A DNA stretch of 64,000 nucleotides from Calliopum simillimum (Eukaryota > Arthropoda > Insecta > Diptera > Lauxaniidae). The DNA lies in contig OX638368.1 of assembly GCA_951812925.1 (NCBI GenBank), positions 161,620,492 through 161,684,491 of the forward strand, read 5' to 3'. Made by a program: the position numbers and the translations under genes. Shown here piece by piece: positions 45,948-58,619 of the stretch (its first letter is position 1; every line of letters begins with the position of its first letter). Below the pieces are notes generated by a model. The model saw only the letters and a list, made by a program, of their open reading frames with translations. It was not told the DNA's origin and ran no database searches.

Positions 45948-46659
45948 CTGCACAATTTCCGGAAAAAGAAGAGAGAAACATTATTTTAGAGATTATAAAC
46001 TGCAAATTATTAATTAAAGCACATAACCTAAAATCATTCCAGATTGTATATTTAGAAGTATTTTGCATCAGATTTGTGCTGGCTCTTTGGAAAGACCCTG
46101 GTAGTTTTTCGAGTGTTTGACTTGTAAAGAATATAACAGTCTTGATTGCTTAATATGTTTCTTCTCTTTTTTGTATTAAATTTAATTCCCAATCGTCTTT
46201 TATTTTTATTTTATTTGAATCTGACAAATCGAAAATTATTTACATATTTTATGTTTCTCCGTAAAAAAGAGTATCATAAGAAAAATCTTTAAGGTAAAAA
46301 AGGGGGGATAGTTTCAGTACTATTTAGCACATCAACATACTAAAACGTTCAAAGTCCACGAAATTGAATTGAATTTTTTAACAATAACAGGAACAATAAA
46401 TTTTGTAGTCTTCAAAACATTATAAATTAATCTCAAAGAAGGATTAGTCCCCGTTCTCCACTGTCAGATGACACTGTAGTGTGTTTTATCCTTTCTTGAA
46501 TTGAACATTTTCATTGATATTGCAAAGCTTCCTAAATTTATAGATGAAAAATTAAAAACTTATAGTTCTCGATTTCATACGTTTAGCCTTTGTTTTTTTT
46601 TATCATTTCCGATATATCATCTAATCATCATCTATAGCAAAAAGTAAAAGCATGTTCAT
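45948..46659. other. Non-coding stretch
   Basis: AT-rich intron of the RS-exon transcript. Nothing recognised. Confidence 0.4.
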
Positions 46660-49080
46660 TAGGGTGCAGCACTTTTTCGAAATAATGGGAAAATTATAGG
46701 TTGCATCAAAGATTATCTAAGGAGCAAGCCTGATAACAAAGACTGCATACTTAGTTTTGGTCAAAACCCCGAAAAGATGGCCCCGCCCGGGGCTTGAATG
46801 AAGGTCTAAACGACAAAAATCGTTGTTTTTTCGCAGTTTTTTTATTTTATCTCAAAAACCACGAAACTATTGGTAGTAATTCATCCTAAATCTTTGAAAG
46901 GAATGAATTTTCTACATTTTCTGTTTTTTTCTCATTGCTCTACAGTGAAGTTTGCCCTATGGAAGTCCCGGAAAAGTTCAAATTTTTTGATTCAAAAAAC
47001 GGTTTTTTCCTATAACTTAAGATCCAAGAGACACACAAAAACTTTAGACCTCAATAAATGTAGGAAATCTGTTTTCCTATAGTTTTGCTCTGAAATCTTT
47101 ATTCCAAAAGTAAACGGTTTCCCGCTAGAGGCCGAAATTTGTTTAAAATAATTGTGTATCATGAAAAAGCGACCTTTTATTGTTTTGGTTTTAAAATATA
47201 GCCAAAATTTTGATTAGAAACTAATGAAAAAATTAAGAGCTTCTAAACATGGTCTTTGGAATGGAAATCGGGTTGAAATTGCGCGAGATATGATAATTCT
47301 TACATACTTGGTATTTTTTGTAAAGTTCTGATTTTGGGTATTTTTGTTTCACAGTGTATTTTGCATCCACAATTTAAGATTTTTTTATGTTTATTACCTT
47401 ACGTTAAAGAACGATAAACAACGCAACTCTCAGGACCAAGAATGTCAAAATCGGTTTGTAGTTTACTTGCGAATTTCAGCCTGAGAGTTTGGATTTTTTC
47501 CAACTTTTGTCAAATATGGCTTTTTTTGAGTATGAGCTACTGTATACCCTAAATACCGTAAAAAATGTGTATTATTATGTCCCAAAAACTGTAGAAAATA
47601 TATTTTGCTATATTTTGTTCCCGATAGTCATCTTTCCACAGCAAACAGTTTGTGCGCTAGAGGCCGATTTTTGTTAAAAAAAAACCGAATTTTTAGAAAT
47701 TTTTATTTTGAAGCGACCTTTTGATATTTTTGCTTAAAAATTTTACAAAAATTTTAAAAGGGAACTTAAGAAAAAGTTAAAAGCTTTCAAACGTGGTCTT
47801 TGAAATAGAAATCGGTTGGAATTTATGCAAGATATTAGAGTTATAAGAGAGAGATACAGAGTATTTTTTTATTGTGCAGATATGATTTTGGGTTATGTTT
47901 TTGTATCACAGAGTTATAAAAACTGTCATATCTCGTGTAAATTTCAACCGATTTCTATTCCAAAGAATACGTTTGAAAGCTTTTAACTTTATCTTAAATT
48001 CTATACAAAAATTTTGGGAAAATTTGCAAACAAAAACATCAAAAGGTTGCTTCGAAATAAAAATTTCTAAAAATTCGATTTTTTTTATCACAAAAATCGG
48101 CCTTTAGGGCACAAACTGTTAGCTGTGGAAAGATGACTAGTAGGAGCAAAATATATTTTCTACAGTTTTTGGCACATTTTTTGCGGTATTTAGAGTATAC
48201 AGTAGCTCATACTCAAAAAAAGCCGTATTTGTAAAAAATTTAAAAAATCCAAACTCTCTGGCTGAAATTCGCAAGGAAAATACGAACCGATTTTGGCATT
48301 CTTGATCCTGAAAGTTGCGTTGTTCACCGCCCTTTAACGTAAGGTAATAAACATAAAAAAATCTTAATTTGTGGATGCAAAATACACTGTGAAACAAAAA
48401 TACCCAAAATCAGAACTTTACAAAAAATACCAAGTATGTAAGAATTATCATATCTCGCGCAATTTCAGTCCGATTTCCATTTTTAAGACCATCTTTAGAA
48501 GCTCTTAATTTTTTCATTAGTTTCTAATCAAAATTTTGGCTATGTTTTAAAACCAAAACAATAAAAGGTCGCTTTTTCATGATACACAATTATTTTTAAC
48601 AAATTTCGGCCTCTAGCGGGAAACCGTTTACTTTTGGAATAAAGATTTCAGAGCAAAACTATAGGAAAACAGATTTCCTACATTTATTGAGGTCTAAAGT
48701 TTTTGTGTGTCTCTTGTATCTTAAGTTATAGGAAAAAAACCGTTTTTTGAATCAGAAAATTTTAACTTCTTCCGGGACTTCCATAGGGCAAACTTCACTG
48801 TAGAGCAATGAGAAAAAAACAAAAAATGTACAAAATTGATTCTTTTCAAAGATTTAGGATGAATTACTACCAATAGTTTCGTGGTTTTTGAGGTAAAATA
48901 GAAAAAATGCGAAAAAACAATGATTTTTGTCGTTTAGACCTTCATTCAAGCCCCGAGCGGGCCATCTTTTCGGGGGTTTTGACCAAAACTAAGTATGCAG
49001 TTTTTGCTTTAAGATCTTAGTCTATGATAATTTTTGATGCACTAATTTTTATTTTTTTTTTTGAATTTTGCTGCACCCTA
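46660..49080. mobile_element. hAT-like foldback element, 2.42 kb
   Basis: The ends TAGGGTGCAGCA and TGCTGCACCCTA are flanked by a perfect 8-bp duplication ATGTTCAT (46652-46659 and 49081-49088). The arms, each about 1.2 kb, are diverged inverted copies; clear paired blocks include GACCTTCATTCAAGCCCCG, CGGCCTCTAGCGGGAAACCG and the TTACGTTAAAG region. A smaller second-order symmetry is visible at 47.6-48.2 kb around the axis near 47870. No transposase. The 8-bp duplication supports hAT. Confidence 0.82.
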
Positions 49081-49088
49081 ATGTTCAT

Positions 49089-50808
49089 ATAGTTAAACCA
49101 GAGTACGCAAACGTACAGTAAAAAATATTTGCTTATGTACAAATTAACAGACTCGGTTAAATTACAGCTAAGTAGATTCGAAAACTTCCAGCACATGTTT
49201 GGATATAATTTAAATTTCCAAAAACTTCGAAAGTGTGTACATAAAAAATATAAAAATTTATTAGGAAAAGTAAATTGATGCACATATGTACGAGTACATA
49301 TATTTTTATTTAAACCTCACTATTCACTTATTTCCGAAAAACTATCTAAAAATTGTTAATTTCTCATTGTGGTGTAGATTAATTGTTTATTTTTAGATTA
49401 ACAGAACAAAAAAATGCGCCAAAACTTGTTGGGCACACACAACCAAAAGAATCATTAAGTAAACTAAAAATGAAAACATTTCATTTTAAGGGTAGAGCCA
49501 GCCAGTGGGGAATTTCTAGGCTGCCACACTCAAATTTTTTATGAAATATGTACAAATGTAAGCAAAATTCACCATTGAAATATATTTTTATTTGAATATC
49601 TGATTTTTAGCAATAGTTTGACACAGTTTTCAAATCTGAGATTATTTTGTCACTTTCAACATCCTAGGATATTTTTACGCCATCCGATTTCTGCATGATT
49701 ATAGGTATTATAGGTACGATTTTTCAGATCTTTTATAGGGCACCATTCGAGGAAAGTGGTAAAAATGGTTTCTATCGAGTTATTACTAATCTCATTGACC
49801 AAAACAAAAAAAAAAAAACAATCTATAAAACCTGATATGGTAGTTTTAATCTGTCTCTTCAAAATTCATTTCGAATTATGCCGTATCTAATTGTTTCGAA
49901 ATTATTGAAATGTTAGCTGGGACAATATGTTTTTTTATTCTATAGGTGCTTTTATTGCAATTCAAATTCTTGCAATAGATAACTTAAAAAAAATCGATTG
50001 GACTAAAATAAACTAATTACTAGTCAATAAAGCAAATCATGATAAAATTAATAAATTTTTAATGAGCGTGGGATGCGTTTTGAGCACAACAACAAAATAC
50101 AAAACAAGTTTTCTTAAAACCGACATTCTAATGTGGAACTCAACTTCATATGTACATCATTTGCGACATGCCAGTTGTTGCGTATAACAAAAATTGTGCA
50201 AATTTAGCACCGCAAACAAAGTGATATTCAGTGTAGATATGCATATTTATATTCATATACTTTTGTAGTATTTATGTACTGAAAAATTCAATTTTTTAAG
50301 TGTGAATACAAGTTTTTCTTATTTCTTTAACAGTAAATTCTACCGTAATAATTTAAGGGAGTAAAATTATTTATTTGTTAACAATTGGTGAATCGAAAAT
50401 CTTTTACTTCCTTGCCTTAATTGGAGCGTTACGTCTTTTAACGCTACAAATTTATGTCAAGCGCCACACACCGACATAAAAAAAACAATGCGTCATAGTC
50501 ATATGTTTGCCAAAATGATATTTTTCAAAATATATTCATAAAATTATTGTTTTATTTTTTAAAATAGTGATGTTGACTTATTAAAAAATATTTGATTCTT
50601 AAAAATAATTATGAAAGATAGTTTTCGAATAAGGAATCCAGAAACATTGATACAATTGAAATTATTTTTTTACTCGAAACATATGGATCCAACCAATTGA
50701 GAGGACCAAAAGGCAAAATGAAATGACACTATTTCCTGGAAGTGCGCCATATTCATGAAAACGGCTTTATTGCGCCCTGAAGCAAGGATATCGTTCCTAC
50801 CAAAATTA
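49089..50808. other. Non-coding stretch
   Basis: AT-rich, 1.7 kb, without recognised genes or elements. Confidence 0.4.
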
Positions 50809-51545
50809 CGTAGGTTGCCTTTTATATTTCGGGATTGGGCAACACTAATGTCAATAGCTAAAATCTGGCAACACCATAATAAAGTTTGACATTTTTTAGC
50901 ATAAACGTACTCAGAACGTTTTGACGTACGACCATCATTTGTGTTGCTTACAGTGACTTGAAAAAATCAATTTGGCAAAAAATGGAATTAACTCGTGAAC
51001 GTTTTCGTGAGATCATTTTTCACAACTTTCGACGTGGATTATCACGATAAGAGTGCATCGATGAACTTAAACCTTTGTATGGCGATGAAGCACCGTCCTA
51101 TAGCACTGTGAAAAACTGGTTTTATGAATTCAATCGTGGCCCTCGCTCACTCCAAGACGAATTTCGTGAAGGTCGTCCAAAATCAGTTGTTGTTCCGGAA
51201 ACCATTGATGTTGTGCGCCAACTGATATTGCAAGATCGTCATGTGACCTATCGTGAGATTGAGACAACCTTAGGCATTAGTGGGACCAGCATACATTCAA
51301 TATTGCAATATTGGCCGTAAAAAAGGTTTGTTCTCGTTGGAAACCCCATAATTTATCAATTGCTTAAATTTTCAATGGAAAAATTGATTTTCTTAGCTCA
51401 CAGTTAATAAAACAAATATCACTAGTACATCAAAAAGTTGTGAGTACGTTTATGCTAAAAAATGTCAAACTTTATTATGGTATTGCCAGATTTTAGCTAT
51501 TGACATTAGTGTTGCCCAGTCCCGAAATATAAAAGGTAACCCTCG
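50809..51545 (+). mobile_element. Mariner-like element with long inverted ends, internally deleted
   Basis: TA-flanked (50807-50808, 51546-51547), with unusually long terminal inverted repeats of about 104 bp that differ at only a few positions. From ATG 50982 the plus strand encodes the N-terminal third of a mariner transposase (MELTRERFREIIFHNFRRGL, then KPLYGDEAPSYSTVKNWFYE and EIETTLGISGTSIHSIL). An in-frame TAA occurs at 51048-51050. The catalytic region is absent: the sequence jumps to the right end after a short stretch. Non-autonomous. Confidence 0.88.
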
Positions 51546-51547
51546 TA

Positions 51548-53738
51548 CTAATTAGTATTGAAAGGGAAAAACCATTGCAGGCTTGTGTTATTTAACAAGA
51601 GATTTTATTATTATTATTACATACTTATCTTTGCATGCTTAACTTGCCAGAGGTTAGTTTAGTTTGATTAGATAAGATAAAGGACAAATTCTGAAGCAAA
51701 TGTCGGTTAATATGCAAAAAAAAAATTAACGAATTGACTGACTGGCTTACCAAAATCTAATAAATACCCTCAAAGAATTTCATTCTTTATAACTGTATGT
51801 TACTTATAAAGATATAAAACAATAAAAGCTAGACTAATGACCTGATATTAAACCATCGTTTGGAATAAGGTCAACTAAAGATGAAGAAAAAATTGCTTAC
51901 TGCAATTCAGCACAACTTTTCATTTCACTTGTGTTTTATGTCTATATGTACAAAGATATACATAGTAGAATTTAGCTTATTTAAGTTCAACCTCAACACC
52001 TATTGTTCAAAACGCGACAACAGAAGACAGCATCAAGCAAACATTTCAATGAATTTACAGTGTTCAATGTCAAGTGTTTTAAATAAAAAAAAGCATGTTT
52101 GTAGCGACCGTGCTCACTCAGTACCACTTGAATCATTGAAAAAAATCTATCACTTATAATTTTTCGAACCATTCACAATGAGAAAATACACACTACGATT
52201 ATATAATGCTAGCGATTATTTTGGCAATTACACCCATTGTTCGCTAATTTTTCGGCCAATGTTTCGACGCCACAAAGTCGGTAAGCGCGCGTTCGATCAC
52301 TAACTACCACGATTAGTAATCAAAAGTTAGCAACAAAAATACACATATGAGACAAGCGTCCGTCCTTGTCAAGGCACATTATAATTCCACCTTTTTTAGC
52401 TGACATGCGAGATGCGATTAAGTCGAAATCAAAATCAAGTGTTGGTTGTATTGATTTGATAAGTTAATTGTATGAGAACATGAGTGTGTATGGCTGACGA
52501 TGGTATTAACTCACAATAGCACTTGGCTTGCAACCCATACTTGAGAGTAATGAGTGCTCTTGCAGAGTCACTTCTTTACTAGAGTCATATTTTGCTATTA
52601 ACAACAACGAAACAACAACCCACATTTCTTTATTTCCGCTGTTAAGTTAGGTTTCCTAAGATTATTCAATTGATTAGTTTGGATTCTATTGCATGTCCGA
52701 CACATATGGTGTGTAGAAGACTGTGTTAATATAAGAGTTTTTCGACTTCTTTTCTATCACTTTACTTAATTTGTCGAGGCAGTCCAGTTATTGCTATTTG
52801 GTTCACTAACATCAGATACAAGTGCAAGTAAAATAAAATTTATATTCTCAATTTCCAGTTACCATTATTTTTTGTTTTTTTGTAAATTAATTATTTTTCT
52901 TGTTCACTTTTAAGTTCACGTAAAGTTCACTGTAAATGAATATATAATTTTTTCAAGCTGACGCTTGTCAGCATAAGAATAGGATTATTGGACAGTGAGA
53001 TCATTTTCAAGTTTTACTTTAAGTCCGTCAGCTATTTGACTTTTATAACACAATTAGAACTTGAAAGAAATAGAAAAATAAAAAAAAATAATTAAAGTTT
53101 GTGTTTGTATGCATGCACAGCCAAATTTTGATAATATTTTTTCGGAACGTTATAAGTATTAATTATTTTTTTAACATTTCTTTAAACATACAACTAGAAA
53201 CATTGACTTCAAGTAAAAGAAACTTTAGATAAATTTAAATAAATTATTAAATGTAAAATAAATTTGTATATAAGGGAGTATCTTTAGACACGAGATATAT
53301 AAAATGTGCAAAGTTATGATTTTGTTTTCGTAAAATAGAGTTAAAAAAAAAAAGATTCAAAAAAAAATAGGAATAGGCAGGCGAAAAACCACCGCCGGTT
53401 TTCGATCAACGCTTGAAAAATAAAAATCTTTTAACTGACTTTTGCAGAGAATGCTTTGACCAACATTATTTATGAAGTTAGTTTATTGACTGTTTTTTTT
53501 TTTATTGCTTGTATAGTACTAATGAAAGTTTTGGTCCAAAAATTAAATTTGTTACTGTTTTGGTACAAAAATGACTTTTTTTCTAGAAATTTGTTTTTGT
53601 GATTTTTAAAGAGCGGAAAATGCGTTCTGGAAACCCTATACCGTAGGAAATTAAATGTTAATTAATAAAAAGGAAAAATTATTTAAAAAATATAATTTTT
53701 AAGGCCGGTCTCAAAGTTTGAAAAAAAATTCAGTAATT
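51548..53738. other. Non-coding stretch
   Basis: About 2.2 kb. The patch 52240-52400 is less AT-rich (GAACGCGCGCTTACCGAC on the minus strand) and could be a leader or promoter, but nothing proves it. The open frame at 51881-52159 is not recognisable. Confidence 0.4.
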
Positions 53739-53866
53739 TGTAGTAGGCTATGAAAACAAACTTTTTTGATTGTAATATAAAATAATTCAATTTGTATAAA
53801 ACTTCAAACTGAAAAGATAAAAATTCTAATTATTTAATAAATTATTGAAAACCTTAATCTTTTACA
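53739..53866 (+). repeat. 5' LTR, 128 bp
   Basis: Direct copy of 56916-57043 with 126 of 128 positions identical. It is unusually short for a gypsy-type LTR. It is preceded by the target duplication AATT (53735-53738). Confidence 0.9.
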
Positions 53867-53868
53867 AA

Positions 53869-53881
53869 TCAGAAGTGGGAT
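53869..53881 (+). other. Primer binding site, tRNA-Leu type
   Basis: TCAGAAGTGGGAT, two bases after the LTR, is complementary to the 3' side of insect tRNA-Leu just inside its CCA end. The outermost TGGTG expected for a full-length match is absent, so priming would start a few bases internal to the tRNA end. Confidence 0.6.
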
Positions 53882-53972
53882 AAAATAAATATAAAGAATG
53901 CCGAAAATACTACGTGCAAATTTAGTAAACTGGTTATTTCAAAAATAAATAAATTTTCCACCCTCTGCAACG

Positions 53973-55305
53973 ATGGCACAATTACGCCAGTTGATTGGGA
54001 AAGAGAATATGCAAGAGATCGAGGCAGCATTTTTAAATGGGGCTCCTGAAGGGAACGGAGACACTGCTGATACCAGTAACAACCAGTTGGTTGAAACAGA
54101 GGGTCGCGAGCTTGATGAAGAGATCGGGGCTCTTCAGAAGCGAATAAAGATTGCAGAGCTGAAGAAACAATTAAGTGAGTTAGAAATGGACGTAGCACAG
54201 CCTACGCTCCTACACCGTCGTGCAGATTTTTCTGACATTGAACATGTCATCTCGGAATTTAATGGAGATGAAACTATTGATGCAAAAAAAATGGATAATG
54301 GATTTTGAAAGAGTATGCGATCCATTACATGTTGACGATACTTATCGACTCAAATGTATACGGCGACTTATGAAGAAGAACACACCTGCGGAATTATTTT
54401 TGAAAGTGGATCAATCAAACACGTATGGTGATTTTAAAGAAAATTTTTTACGCAACTTTGGACACACTTTTTCCATACCTGAAGTAATTGAAGCCCTACA
54501 ACGGACTAAATATGATCCAACTAGAACATCAGTTATTGGATATATTCTTCAGATGCAAGAAATTTCTTCCAGAGGTGATATCGGTGAAGATTTTGTTATC
54601 CAGTATAACTTAAATGGTCTAAATGATAGATCCCCAGATATTGCTGTATTGTATCCAGCGAAAAACATTGAACAACTAAAAGTTTTGTCACAGAGATATG
54701 TTCAATTAAAAAAATTTAATGGGAAGTCAATTGGAAGTAAGCCTTCTGTCAGTGTAAAAGGCAACGAAGTTGTTACTACAAAGCAGATTCGTTGTTATAA
54801 CTGTTCTAGTTTAGGACATTTTTCATCGTCTTGTCAGAAACCCATACGGCCAAAAGGCTCTTGCTTTCGATGCGGCTCAGTTCAACACATTTTGAAAAAT
54901 TGTCCAATTTCTTCCAATCAAATAGCTTTGTTGACCGACATTGATAATTCTACACACGATGGTGCAGAGGAACAAATAAAACCCATATCAGCAATAAATA
55001 TGGTAAGTGCCGCTTTTCCTATTGATTCAAAAGCCGTTTATAGCAATTTCCATTCTTTGTTTGATACTGGTAGTCCGGCTAGTTTTGCCCAACGCTCAAT
55101 CATTCCGAGTCATCTTGGAAACAACATATCTTTCTTCACTGGTTACAAAGGCATTGGAGATTTTAAATTGAATTCTTATGGAAGGATGCTTATAGATTTT
55201 AAATTTGCTGGAGTTACAAAGACTATTTATGTATTTATTATTTCTGATGAACTTACATATACCTTACCCATTCCTGTTGGGTCGAGATTTTTTAAATGCC
55301 TTTAA
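53973..55305 (+). pseudogene. gag and protease region of the LTR element, frame-disrupted
   Basis: It opens at ATG 53973 (MAQLRQLIGKENMQEIEAAF) with a charged coiled-coil-like N-terminus. The frame is broken in an A-tract near 54282-54289 and continues in another frame to 55305. Two CCHC knuckles (CYNCSSLGHFSSSC and CFRCGSVQHILKNC) lie near 54.79-54.91 kb, each C-x2-C-x4-H-x4-C. An aspartic-protease active site LFDTGSPAS lies near 55.06 kb. The protease frame is broken again near 55.28 kb. Confidence 0.8.
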
Positions 55306-56625
55306 TATTGCTTTATGTGTCATAAACTCACCTCTTAAATTTAATATTAAACTTAATTATAATAACGATTCAACCAAAATTAAACTTAATGGAAATTTGC
55401 TTAATTCTGCATTTGATTCTATCAATTTAACAGATTCTAGAACTTCGCTTGATCCATCCACAAAATGTGAAATGCTTAATTATTCGTATGCTGATGAAAA
55501 AGAATTTAAAAATATTTGTACCAATACACAAAATAGGGATCCGATCATTTTAAAGTTAAGAGACCAATTGGAAAAAGAAGAGTTGAACGATTTTATTTTA
55601 AGTGATGGACTCGTTTTCCGCAAAAATAAAAATGGAAAATTATTATTATACGTTCCTAAAAAAATGGAAAATAACCTTATTCGTAACGTTCACGAAAATT
55701 TTAGTCAATTAGGTGTCACAAAATGTATTGATCAAATTCTTTTAACTATTGGTTTCCAGAAATTAAAAACAAGGTAGAGCCTTATATCAAAAACTGCTTG
55801 AAATGTATTGTATTTTCGAATTCATCGCAAATGCATGACCGCAATTTACATAGTATCCCAAAGAAACCGACTCCATTTGATACCATTCACATTGATCACT
55901 TTGGACCACTTCCAGCTATTGTTTCTAAACGGAAACACATTTTAGTTGTAGTTGACGGATTTACTAAATTTGTTAAGTTATATCCCGTAAATGCAACTAT
56001 GTAGTACAAAAGAAGTATGCCAGTCGTTACGTAGATATTTTGAAAATTACAGTCGCCCGAGAAGAATTATTAGTGACAGAGGTTCTTGCTTCACATCTTT
56101 GGAATTTAGCTCTTTCCTTCTAGAAAATAATATTGAACATGTTAAAACCGCAGTAGGTTCACCACAAGGCAATGGACAGGTTGAGCGAGTAAACCGTATT
56201 TTAAAAACAATGCTCGCTAAAATAACTGAGCCCATTCAAAATTCCAATTGGACACAAATGCTTTCTAACGTAGAATATGCCCTCAATAATTCCGTTCATA
56301 ATAGCACGAAGCAAACACCCAGTTGCTTACTATTTGGTGTTCCCCAACGAGGTACCTTAGTAGATGAATTAACGGAATACTTAGATGATAAATGTTGGAA
56401 TGTATACGAGAGGGACTTTGAAAAAATTCGACAAGAATCGGCTAAATTTATTGAACAATCGCAAAAGCGAAATGAGCATTATGTTTTGACCAAAAGTAAG
56501 CCACCTCCAAAATTTGAAGAGGGTGAATTTGTGATGATAAAAAATATCGATACAACGGTTGGTTCAAATAAAAAATTTAATCCAAAATTTAAAGGGCCAT
56601 ATAAAATACACAAAGGTATGTGATA
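55306..56625 (+). pseudogene. Integrase region of the LTR element, frame-disrupted
   Basis: Directly follows protease with no polymerase between. The N-terminal zinc-binding region is recognisable (VHENFSQLGVTK ... NCLKC) but the second His expected in GHxG is replaced. The core has the three catalytic acids in HIDHFGP, SDRGS and GNGQVERVN, the last two about 35 residues apart (DD35E). Stops or frame changes fall at about 55777 and 56004. The C-terminal part ends near 56625. Confidence 0.8.
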
Positions 56626-56915
56626 CGTGACATTGAAAACTGTCAGTTGACTCAGCTGCCATATGACGGAATAATTGAAGCATCTCATATTCGTAAGTGG
56701 GTGGATTGGAGGGGTTCTGGTTTGTGTAACTTAGATCTGGGCTAAGCGGCACAGAATTTTGTTTTGTTTTGATTTTTGATTCCAAATATGTTAATTTTGC
56801 TTATGGAATGTAATTCAAAAAAAAAAAAAAAAAAAATAGTCGAAAAAAAATGTATGTTTTGTGTAAAATTTGTATATTGTCGATCGGGTCGATCGATTTG
56901 TCAGTTTGGCCGAGT

Positions 56916-57043
56916 TGTAGTAGGCTATGAAAACAAACTTTTTTGATTGTAATATAAAATAATTCAATTTGTATAAAACTTCAAACTGAAAAGATAAAAA
57001 TTCTTATTATTTAATAAATTATTGAAAACTTTAATCTTTTACA
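56916..57043 (+). repeat. 3' LTR, 128 bp
   Basis: Second LTR copy, followed by the target duplication AATT at 57044-57047. Confidence 0.9.
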
Positions 57044-57047
57044 AATT

Positions 57048-58619
57048 AAATTTTTTTCTTTTAATTGCTACTTTTTTGGATGCAAGAAATTGTTTTTCTA
57101 GTTTTTATTAAATGCATCATGTAGTACTACTTTTTATCTTCAAAATGAGCTATGAACAAGTCTTGTGCAGTTTTCCTTAAAAAAAGCTATGTACGTTTTA
57201 TAGAAAAAATTTACATCATGAAAGTTTGAAATCATATACATAAGTATATAGCAATTGCAATATTGTATTTAATAAAGAATTGACGAAACAAACAAACAAG
57301 ACCAAATAAAAAAAATTGATGAATTGATTTTTTTCAGAAAAGATTTCATGAAAGAATCCAATTTCTTGTTAATAAATTTTATTACATTTTTTCTTTCAAG
57401 TACATTAAAGGAGAAAACATACATACACACAGATTCTTTACCTATCAATTTAAAAATCATTATTTTCGAAAATGATAAGCATTGACTTATCATTATCAAC
57501 TCCTTCTATTTTTAAAAGGAAAAGTAATTCAAGGTAGTACTCGTCGGCGCCAACATCAACAAAATTCAACAAATTGTCAAAGTTTGTTATCTACTGTATG
57601 TAGGTATGTACCTTCTAGAAATCAAAAATGAACACAAATAGAAAAGGAAACATTAAGTAAAAACCAAAAGGTAACCGCTCGCGTGGTATAATAACAAAAA
57701 AGTCGAGACTTTTTTTAAAAAGTCAATGCAATCAGTTGAAAACCAAAAAATGAATCATTATGTAAAAATATGATTGCACTTTTGATGCAGAACCAAATAA
57801 AACTACACATTTATATCGGAAGTTGATAAATTAAAACTAATAAGCCTTTGAACCTAAAAATAAAAAAGAACGAATCTGGCAAATGGACGAGCTATCAAAC
57901 GTATCTAATGTTTCATAATTGAAATTATGTATTAGGATTCAAATTGATCCGTGTAGAATTTTTAAGTTAAACTTGAAGTTTTGAACACGCAGGTTATTTT
58001 TAATTTCACAATTATCTTTAACATGGCTATAAGTAAATTAAAAAAAAAAATATTGTCATCAGTACATGATACTCGTAATGTGAAATGACATCTGATGGTG
58101 AAAAAGCAGTGACCAGCCAAGTTTTCGTGATGGCAAAAATCAAAGGTTTAAAGTTCGATTCACAAACTTGAAGAAATGTCTTGCCGGTAAAAATTTTCTA
58201 ACAAAGTGCAGCCTGTGTTTCATTATTAGATTTTATATGAAGAAAATGTATTTTTCTTTGTTAAGTTTGTTACATTTGGAAATACTCCTTTACAGCCTGT
58301 TTCCACCGAAGATTTAAAATGGGATAAAGCCACAACTCAACTCATCATTCATCATGCTTTAAACTTCAAATAAATCTGAAAATAGCCGTAAATCCCATTT
58401 TTAATCTTCGGTGGAAACAGGCTATTATACATGAATATGTATATTATTGAAGTTCTGAACTATAAATTTTAAATATTCGTTATTTTTAAGACAAGTTACT
58501 TTTCACTCAGCAAATTAAAGAAGAAAAAAACCTTGAACCAATGATTCAACTAATTTGTAAAAATTAGCTCAAAAGGAAAATTAATAAAAATGGCAGCAAA
58601 CTAAAGCAACAGAAATGAG
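57048..58619. other. Non-coding stretch with one small MITE
   Basis: AT-rich. Contains only the 130-bp inverted repeat at 58294-58423. Confidence 0.4.
58294..58423. repeat. Small hairpin MITE, 130 bp
   Basis: The ends AGCCTGTTTCCACCGAAGAT are perfectly inverted for 20 bases and pair further through AAATGGGAT with small gaps. No clear target duplication. Confidence 0.75.

Larger units (their letters stand above)
53739..57043 (+). mobile_element. Gypsy-type LTR element lacking reverse transcriptase
   Basis: Two 128-bp LTRs (53739-53866, 56916-57043) begin TGT, end ACA and differ at two positions. A 4-bp AATT duplication flanks the element. It holds gag with two CCHC knuckles, an aspartic protease motif and an integrase, in several frames, but no YxDD reverse transcriptase or RNase H. 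The 4-bp duplication and order fit Ty3/gypsy. No envelope-like frame is seen. No polypurine tract is evident directly before the right LTR. Confidence 0.87.

Noticed and set aside
51881..52159. 92-codon plus-strand frame
   Set aside because: No recognisable domain, no splice context and composition like the surrounding non-coding DNA.
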